This document shows positions 16,901-17,599 of a stretch of 17,599 nucleotides of DNA, piece after piece. This DNA comes from Cephalothrix spiralis. Its lineage: Eukaryota > Nemertea > Palaeonemertea > Archinemertea > Cephalotrichidae. The number at the start of each line of letters is the position of its first letter. Within the stretch, counting starts at the first letter, position 1. The position numbers and the translations under genes are program-made. The stretch lies in the NCBI GenBank assembly GCA_032353305.1, contig JAUCNG010233301.1, positions 1-17,599 of the forward strand. The letters are read 5' to 3'. The notes below the pieces were generated by a model. The model made no database searches. It worked only from the letters and a program-made list of their open reading frames with translations, and was not told where the DNA came from.

Positions 16901-16993
16901 AAAGTGATGCAGTATCTAAAACGTCTTATGGAGAATCCTTCAGAACCTCTTAAAGAAGATGATGTTGGTATAGTTACACCATACCGAAAACAG
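7816..16993 (+). CDS. MOV10L1-like: MOV10L1/Armitage-like SF1 RNA helicase, seven internal exons (partial gene)
   Basis: Joined exons 7816-7925, 8047-8124, 9083-9238, 9422-9487, 10235-10399, 15649-15822 and 16844-16993 read through in one frame for 299 codons after a two-base partial codon, with consensus GT-AG borders. Motifs in order: Walker A GTGKT, motif Ia TPSNSAADL, Walker [11 protein letters not shown], motif [12 protein letters not shown], the NYRSHEA block, and GVR-G with [11 protein letters not shown] followed by TPYRKQ. These are hallmarks of the UPF1-like SF1B group and specifically of MOV10/MOV10L1. Blocks such as YQRD, LVTKLV, NYRSHEA, LPS..FY and SPSWFNP look closer to MOV10L1 than to MOV10 (judgement from family knowledge, not an alignment). 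MOV10L1 and fly Armitage are ATP-dependent 5'-3' RNA helicases that act with Piwi proteins in piRNA precursor processing in germ-cell cytoplasmic granules. The start, the N-terminal domain, motifs V and VI and the stop are outside the window. Family assignment is near certain; the MOV10L1 branch is likely. Confidence 0.93.
8047..8124 (+). CDS. Helicase exon 2: linker after motif Ia
   Basis: A 26-codon exon between acceptor TTTTAG and donor GTATGG, phase 0 on both sides. It encodes [19 protein letters not shown] and ends RRQDE. The pattern of a leucine-rich helix, then a P-x-x-I/M-V-R-x-N strand, matches the region between motifs Ia and II in MOV10-family helicases. The join to the next exon continues in frame without a gap relative to the family. 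Confidence 0.88.
8125..9082 (+). other. Helicase intron 2 with SINE-like unit
   Basis: A 958-base intron. It contains a pair of related blocks at about 8398-8425 and 8488-8517 (GGGGCA then TTAACCC) and a tRNA-like unit on the minus strand at 8755-8826. The open frame 8231-8419 has no family features. Confidence 0.6.
8755..8826 (-). pseudogene. tRNA-Ser(GCT)-like pseudogene or SINE head
   Basis: On the minus strand from 8826: GTCAGCG then TGGCCGAGTGG, an intact Pol III A-box / D-arm of the Leu/Ser tRNA class. CTGCTAATC follows, resembling the tRNA-Ser GCT anticodon loop, then CGTTCCATCC, a degraded B-box/T-arm. A perfect six-base stem CGATCT/AGATCG surrounds the anticodon-like loop. The 5' GTCAGCG does not pair with the 3' end, and the D-arm to anticodon spacing is abnormal, so this is not a functional tRNA. 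It is either a decayed tRNA copy or the head of a tRNA-derived SINE whose body would run leftward. Confidence 0.5.
9083..9238 (+). CDS. Helicase exon 3: up to Walker B Asp-Glu
   Basis: The acceptor is TTTTGCAG and the donor GTAAGA; 52 codons, phase 0. It encodes [12 protein letters not shown], a [13 protein letters not shown] strand and loop (the motif equivalent to the TTCSS segment of MOV10L1), then [10 protein letters not shown]. The final DE is the catalytic Asp-Glu of Walker B, so the exon border cuts motif II directly after the acidic pair. An open frame runs upstream to about 8966 but is intronic: it lies before a good acceptor and does not resemble the family. Confidence 0.92.
9422..9487 (+). 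CDS. Helicase exon 4: rest of motif II
   Basis: A 22-codon exon with acceptor TTTACAG and donor GTATAT, phase 0. It begins [15 protein letters not shown], completing [10 protein letters not shown], and ends AGGDGQ. MOV10-family proteins normally have DEAG here, so Ser replaces the usual Ala. This is a conservative change next to the catalytic pair and is unlikely to inactivate the enzyme. It is the shortest exon in the window. Confidence 0.9.
9488..10234 (+). other. Helicase intron 4
   Basis: A 747-base intron. A slightly G+C-richer patch at 9590-9760 (CCGGCCCCCGCG and GGGCCC words) may be a repeat fragment, but I cannot name it. A 60-codon minus-strand frame at 10038-10220 shows no family features. 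Confidence 0.55.
10235..10399 (+). CDS. Helicase exon 5: motif III and following helix
   Basis: Acceptor TTTTAG, donor GTAAGT, 55 codons, phase 0. It encodes [17 protein letters not shown], helicase motif III (GDPxQLGPV), which couples ATP hydrolysis to unwinding, then [20 protein letters not shown] and GSYDPFL. The YGL...LERLM...YQRD pattern is characteristic of MOV10L1-type proteins. The donor at 10400 opens the largest intron in the window (5249 bases). Confidence 0.94.
10655..10985. mobile_element. Possible non-autonomous TIR transposon (MITE)
   Basis: The left side has ATACCGTAAAACCTCGACTA and then GTAGTACGCCCC and AATACGCACCCC. The right side has AGTGCGTACTACGGTA, whose reverse complement begins TACCGTAGTACGCACT. 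The shared TACCGTA and GTAGTACGC words in inverted orientation, about 330 bases apart, suggest terminal inverted repeats. The left end has about 16 extra bases between the two words. No transposase is present. Target-site duplication is not clear. Confidence 0.35.
11076..11204 (-). pseudogene. Lys-rich coding-like fragment, unidentified
   Basis: A 42-codon minus-strand frame starts [20 protein letters not shown] and ends PHNTCMVP before TAA at 11078-11076. Upstream on the same strand, in shifted frames, come [17 protein letters not shown] and, further up, [20 protein letters not shown]. The three pieces read like one protein broken by frameshifts over 11076-11430. Charged, beta-like composition; family not recognised. 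The plus-strand frame 11230-11430 is probably a shadow of it. Confidence 0.3.
11441..11554. repeat. Imperfect tandem repeat, 72-base period
   Basis: TATACTATTTCGAGTTTCAC with GTCGCATACC at 11441-11482 matches TATACTTTTTTGAGTGTCAT with GTCGCATACC at 11513-11554. Confidence 0.7.
11610..11704. repeat. Imperfect tandem repeat, about 61-base period
   Basis: TCCTGAGTTCTAAAAAACTA with CACCTCCTT (from 11610) and TCCTGAGTTCCAAAACTCCA with CACCTCCTT (from 11671) are adjacent near-copies. Confidence 0.65.
11830..11875. repeat. Dispersed repeat E, copy 2
   Basis: Second copy of the 45-base unit at 1496-1540, inside the largest helicase intron. The shared start CGCTGCCACCATTT and end TCGACTTACGAA bracket a slightly diverged centre. 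Confidence 0.75.
12139..12155. other. G+C-rich perfect hairpin
   Basis: GGCCCGC-GGA-GCGGGCC: a seven-base stem with a three-base loop, inside a short G+C island (12131-12170) in AT-rich intron sequence. It may be part of an element terminus; nothing else identifies it. Confidence 0.5.
12969..13616 (-). pseudogene. Multi-frame decayed protein-coding region, unidentified
   Basis: On the minus strand, a frame from ATG (13616-13614) runs 39 codons to TAG at 13499-13497, starting [17 protein letters not shown] and including [17 protein letters not shown] second frame from about 13470 gives [19 protein letters not shown] then [16 protein letters not shown] and PIPSTPNES, ending near 13277. A third frame (13328-12969) continues with [29 protein letters not shown] and [17 protein letters not shown]. 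Each piece has soluble-protein composition and they follow one another on one strand, so this is probably one gene or transposon ORF broken by at least two frameshifts. No family recognised. It begins directly at the edge of dispersed repeat B. Confidence 0.4.
13613..13775. repeat. Dispersed repeat B, copy 1
   Basis: The block from ATTATTCAGAACATCTCC through CCTCTTCATTATA, TATACTCACTATAAT and GAACTGAATTGTC to the TTTAAATTA region recurs at 15303-15497 in the same orientation. It contains the inverted repeat TTATAGTG-CGTATACT-CACTATAA, a feature of transposon ends. On the minus strand it ends where the MDFKVEEE frame begins. Confidence 0.8.
13980..14480 (-). mobile_element. Non-LTR retrotransposon (LINE) C-terminal relic with zf-RVT knuckle
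   Basis: On the minus strand [16 protein letters not shown] lies upstream (about 14425-14370), followed by [17 protein letters not shown] in one frame and [11 protein letters not shown] in the next. Together these give the C-x2-C...H-x4-C zinc knuckle (Cys at 14322-14320 and 14313-14311, His at 14286-14284, Cys at 14270-14268) found after the reverse transcriptase in many LINE ORF2 proteins. The frame changes at the A/T homopolymer about 14275-14281, a one-base slip. Downstream, the frame to 14013 is rich in Leu, Phe, Ile and Asn and ends near AIWISRCAL. No reverse transcriptase core is present, so it is a truncated fragment. Confidence 0.62.
14505..14605. repeat. GATC-rich imperfect palindrome
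   Basis: AGTGATCGCTGTTGATCG on the left and GATCAATAGCGATCAAATTG on the right are near-complementary, with TGATCGATCA between. It may be an element end or a simple GATCAA-type repeat near the LINE relic. Confidence 0.5.
14949..15008. repeat. Two 30-base tandem copies
   Basis: ATCCTTTTCACATGAATTCC and ATCCTTTTCACATGAGTTCC start two consecutive 30-base units that differ at only two positions. Confidence 0.9.
15303..15497. repeat. Dispersed repeat B, copy 2
   Basis: Second copy of 13613-13775, longer because AACATCTCCAGTTATTTCAA is duplicated locally (from 15315 and 15338). On the minus strand, beyond its end, different sequence follows with a short Cys-rich frame ([18 protein letters not shown]) and an acidic Glu/Asp tail in another frame (about 15200-15262). 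Confidence 0.8.
15500..15615. repeat. Dispersed repeat A, copy 2, next to helicase exon 6
   Basis: Diverged copy of 2095-2196: CACGAAGATT, then ACGTATAAATTCGG, TTTATTTTAACCTTC and AGCGTTATAATAA in the same order. It ends about 35 bases upstream of the exon at 15649. It is immediately preceded by dispersed repeat B. Confidence 0.7.
15649..15822 (+). CDS. Helicase exon 6: NYRSH block in RecA-like domain 2
   Basis: Acceptor ATTACAG, donor GTACGT, 58 codons, phase 0. It encodes [19 protein letters not shown], the start of the second RecA-like domain, then MFYNSELQ, an acidic-aromatic stretch, and [19 protein letters not shown] is the conserved nucleotide and RNA contact block of UPF1-like helicases. 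A dispersed repeat (copy of 2095-2196) ends only about 35 bases before this exon, so the branch point and acceptor are very close to repeat-derived DNA. Confidence 0.94.
15995..16745. mobile_element. Large hairpin (MITE-like) element in intron 6
   Basis: The arms about 16281-16400 and 16556-16702 are long inverted repeats: TTCGCCTACACAATCATTTA and GTTGTTTTTGAAAAAA on the left face TTTTTTCAAAAACAAC and TGATTGTGTAGGAGAATTTT on the right. Farther out, ACCTGATTCAAAGTTAA faces ACTTTGAATCAGG. The outermost word GCGCCCTAAA (near 16017-16026) faces TTTAGGGCG (near 16696-16704). The loop is about 155 bases of AT-rich sequence. No ORF is present, so it is non-autonomous. Outer limits are approximate. 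Confidence 0.65.
16030..16275. mobile_element. Second hairpin element nested in the left arm
   Basis: TTCCAAAAGACCGAATTCC faces GGAAATTTCGGTCTTTTTGG (about 16065-16083 and 16231-16250), and ATGCCGAA faces TTCGGCGTT. The long arms of the outer element are colinear except that these roughly 240 bases occur only in the left arm, between TATTTTCG and TTTAGGGCG as read inward to outward. This indicates insertion after the outer element formed. Confidence 0.5.
16844..16993 (+). CDS. Helicase exon 7: up to TPYRKQ
   Basis: Acceptor TTTTACAG, donor GTAAAT, 50 codons, phase 0. It encodes [20 protein letters not shown], then a variable acidic loop ([12 protein letters not shown]) and [10 protein letters not shown]. 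The last is the conserved TPYxxQ block before motif V. Reading past the donor gives non-family sequence and a tandem repeat, so the donor at 16994 is secure. The next exon, expected to carry the EFQGQE and TRA(K/R) motifs, is not within the remaining 600 bases. Confidence 0.93.
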
Positions 16994-17599
16994 GTAAATT
17001 TCCCCTTTGTTGTTGCTATTTCTTACAAAATTTTACAATACACTGTATGTTACAAAATTTCACATTTACAAACATTATTACATTGTACATATTATTTACA
17101 AACATTATTACATTGTACATATTATTATTTCATTGATTATATATTCGAAAACGAACATGATAGAAAAAATACTGGGACATAGCTATTACATACTGTATTT
17201 GAGAAATATGAAATTCACTTCCGTGAATCCGTGAATCCCAACAAAAACCACTCGCATACAATGAACCGCTTGACACAGAAAAGTATACATATAAAGAAGT
17301 CTTCACGAGCTATCGGCGTTTATTTGTACAATCGTATTTAAAAAATGTATTTTCAAGAGAAGGAAAAACAAAACAAAAACTTCCTTATTTAGCGCAAAAA
17401 CCTTAGCATTGCAGAAATCGATAGACTCTAATTATAACATCATTGAGTATGTCCTAGTTAGCTTTGGCGATGGTGCTTTTCTGTTTTTGCTTTCGGCATC
17501 TGAAGGAACTACGAATATTGTTATATTTCCTCCATTTTGCCAAAATGTTATCGATTTTAATTTGTATGACCCTTTTTTCATTTCGTGCTTCAACTTCAT
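16994..17599 (+). other. Start of next helicase intron
   Basis: The sequence after donor GTAAAT contains two perfect 30-base tandem copies (17064-17123) and then AT-rich sequence with no exon carrying the expected EFQGQE motif. The short frames here are low-complexity and not coding. Confidence 0.6.
17064..17123. repeat. Perfect 30-base tandem duplication
   Basis: ATTTACAAACATTATTACAT with TGTACATATT is repeated twice head to tail without differences, suggesting a recent or error-prone duplication. Confidence 0.93.

Noticed and set aside
16994-17234. Open frames after exon 7
   Set aside because: They consist of low-complexity translation of a 30-base tandem duplication and AT-rich intron.

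Overview
This is an AT-rich animal genomic window with interrupted genes, GT-AG introns and abundant decayed transposons. Nothing in it looks bacterial: there are no operons, ribosome binding sites or long uninterrupted ORFs. The only host gene I can identify with confidence is the middle of a superfamily 1 RNA helicase of the MOV10/MOV10L1/Armitage family, and its residues favour the MOV10L1 (piRNA-pathway) branch. That family implies a metazoan. The transposon types (MULE/ZSWIM-like, SWIM zinc-finger element, LINE with a C-terminal zinc knuckle, tRNA-derived SINE-like unit, hairpin MITEs) fit an invertebrate, but the exact group cannot be read from the sequence.

Layout. Positions 1-7815 lie upstream of the first helicase exon seen here. 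They hold no recognised host exon on the plus strand. They do hold many decayed coding fragments on the minus strand: a Pro/Tyr/Ser-rich broken ORF (88-461), two SWIM zinc-finger fragments (1736-2113 and 5236-5523), three unnamed coding-like pieces (2244-2385, 2530-2694, 3059-3217), a candidate first exon (4737-4829) and a MULE transposase relic (6260-7263) with a partial second copy beside it (7303-7615).

Positions 7816-16993 carry seven consecutive helicase exons on the plus strand (299 full codons in frame, no stop). They cover Walker A, motif Ia, Walker B (DESGQ), motif III (GDPKQLGPV), the NYRSH block and the TPYRKQ block. The N-terminal part and the last motifs (V and VI, plus the C terminus) lie outside the window. 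The six introns between them are 121, 958, 183, 747, 5249 and 1021 bases and all are phase 0. The 958-base intron holds a tRNA-Ser-like unit. The 5.2 kb intron holds a probable TIR element, a LINE C-terminal relic, coding-like fragments and dispersed repeats. The 1 kb intron holds a large hairpin element with a second hairpin apparently inserted in its left arm.

How it fits together. The helicase reads plus and every decayed transposon or coding-like protein fragment I could read is minus, so antisense to the host gene. Several dispersed repeats share segments between the region upstream of the visible exons and the large intron, showing one or more element families that inserted repeatedly. 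No single new multi-gene system is visible. The most unusual material is the set of unidentified minus-strand coding remnants and their shared repeat modules.
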